Notes under the pieces: generated by a model
What the model saw: the letters and a program-made list of their open reading frames with translations, nothing else
What the model was told of the DNA's origin: nothing
Database searches by the model: none
Shown: piece after piece, positions 5,338 to 5,484 of the stretch
Numbering within the stretch: the first letter of the stretch is position 1
How the letters are laid out: the number at the start of each line of letters is the position of its first letter
Made by a program: the position numbers and the translations under genes
DNA from: Pedosphaera sp.
GTDB taxonomy: Bacteria > Verrucomicrobiota > Verrucomicrobiia > Limisphaerales > SXTU01
DNA length: 5,484 bases
Assembly (NCBI GenBank): GCA_009695395.1
Contig: SIBB01000256.1
Coordinates: forward strand, 1-5,484
Direction: 5' to 3'

Positions 5338-5484
5338 GTGGCACCCGCGTCTCGCGGGTAATTTCCGGCGTCCCGCCGGAAACTCGGACGTGCGGAGTCC
5401 TGGATGTATCTCTCTCGCGTTGGCATTCGTGCGCCCGAGGATTCGGCGGGACGCCGAATCCGACCCGCGAGACGCGGGTGCCAC
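5338..5484. repeat. Nested palindromic (REP/BIME- or MITE-like) element reaching the window edge
   Basis: The 22 bases at 5338-5359 are the exact reverse complement of 5463-5484. Each end consists of two hairpins two bases apart. The outer hairpin is ACCCGCG-TCT-CGCGGGT (5343-5359) and its inverted copy (5463-5479). The inner hairpin has nine-pair arms 5362-5370/5374-5382 with a TCC loop on the left, and ten-pair arms 5439-5448/5452-5461 with a GGA loop on the right. The 56 bases between (5383-5438) begin with CTCGG, which complements CCGAG at 5435-5439. Two REP-like units facing each other across a spacer is the layout of a BIME; terminal inverted repeats would also fit a small non-autonomous transposon. 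No transposase is in the window. The reverse frame is open across it, but the palindromes explain that. The rest of 5253-5337 shows no gene. Confidence 0.75.

Noticed and set aside
5263..5484. 73-residue open frame on the minus strand, open at the right edge
   Set aside because: It coincides with the palindromic element; arginine/proline-rich residues come from translating GC hairpins, and no domain or proper start context is seen.
1..5484. CRISPR array, tRNA/rRNA genes, phage or toxin-antitoxin genes
   Set aside because: No regularly spaced repeats, cloverleaf-like sequences or matching small gene pairs were found on either strand.

Overview
This GC-rich window carries five protein-coding genes. 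Four lie on the minus strand: a radical SAM gene cut off by the left edge, a receiver-PAS-PP2C phosphatase, trpC and prfB. One lies on the plus strand: a MacB/FtsX-type ABC permease. Gene content, base composition and the style of the intergenic repeats suggest a Verrucomicrobiota-like bacterium. That is a tentative inference; Planctomycetota or Acidobacteriota are not excluded, and there is no rRNA or tRNA here to settle it.

Layout. 1-141 (minus): first 47 codons of an ArsS-like radical SAM protein. 142-260: short intergenic stretch nearly filled by an imperfect inverted repeat (159-247). 261-1790 (minus): response regulator with a PAS domain and a SpoIIE/RsbU-type phosphatase output. 1811-2614 (minus): trpC, starting at TTG. 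2679-3822 (minus): prfB, whose reading frame is interrupted by a classic programmed +1 frameshift at an in-frame UGA (3751-3753), so the gene starts about 110 bases further upstream than a simple open reading frame suggests. 3823-3968: divergent intergenic region with purine-rich and tandem repeats. 3969-5252 (plus): ABC permease without its ATPase. 5253-5484: no credible gene; it holds a weak terminator-like fold and a nested palindromic element whose 22-base outer arms (5338-5359 and 5463-5484) are perfect inverted copies and reach the right edge.

The genes do not form an obvious pathway. prfB (translation termination), trpC (tryptophan synthesis) and the phosphatase (partner-switch type signalling) run in the same direction with gaps of 64 and 20 bases, and may be partly co-transcribed. 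None of the five starts has a visible Shine-Dalgarno sequence, whereas the prfB frameshift site has a strong internal one. Three start codons (phosphatase, prfB, permease) are preceded at 6, 8 and 11 bases by the same heptamer CTACGCT, which contains a TANNNT -10-like hexamer. This suggests leaderless or nearly leaderless transcripts.

I see no undescribed defence system, CRISPR array or phage. The points most worth following are the right-end palindromic element, the start-proximal CTACGCT motif, the left inverted repeat and the recoded prfB.
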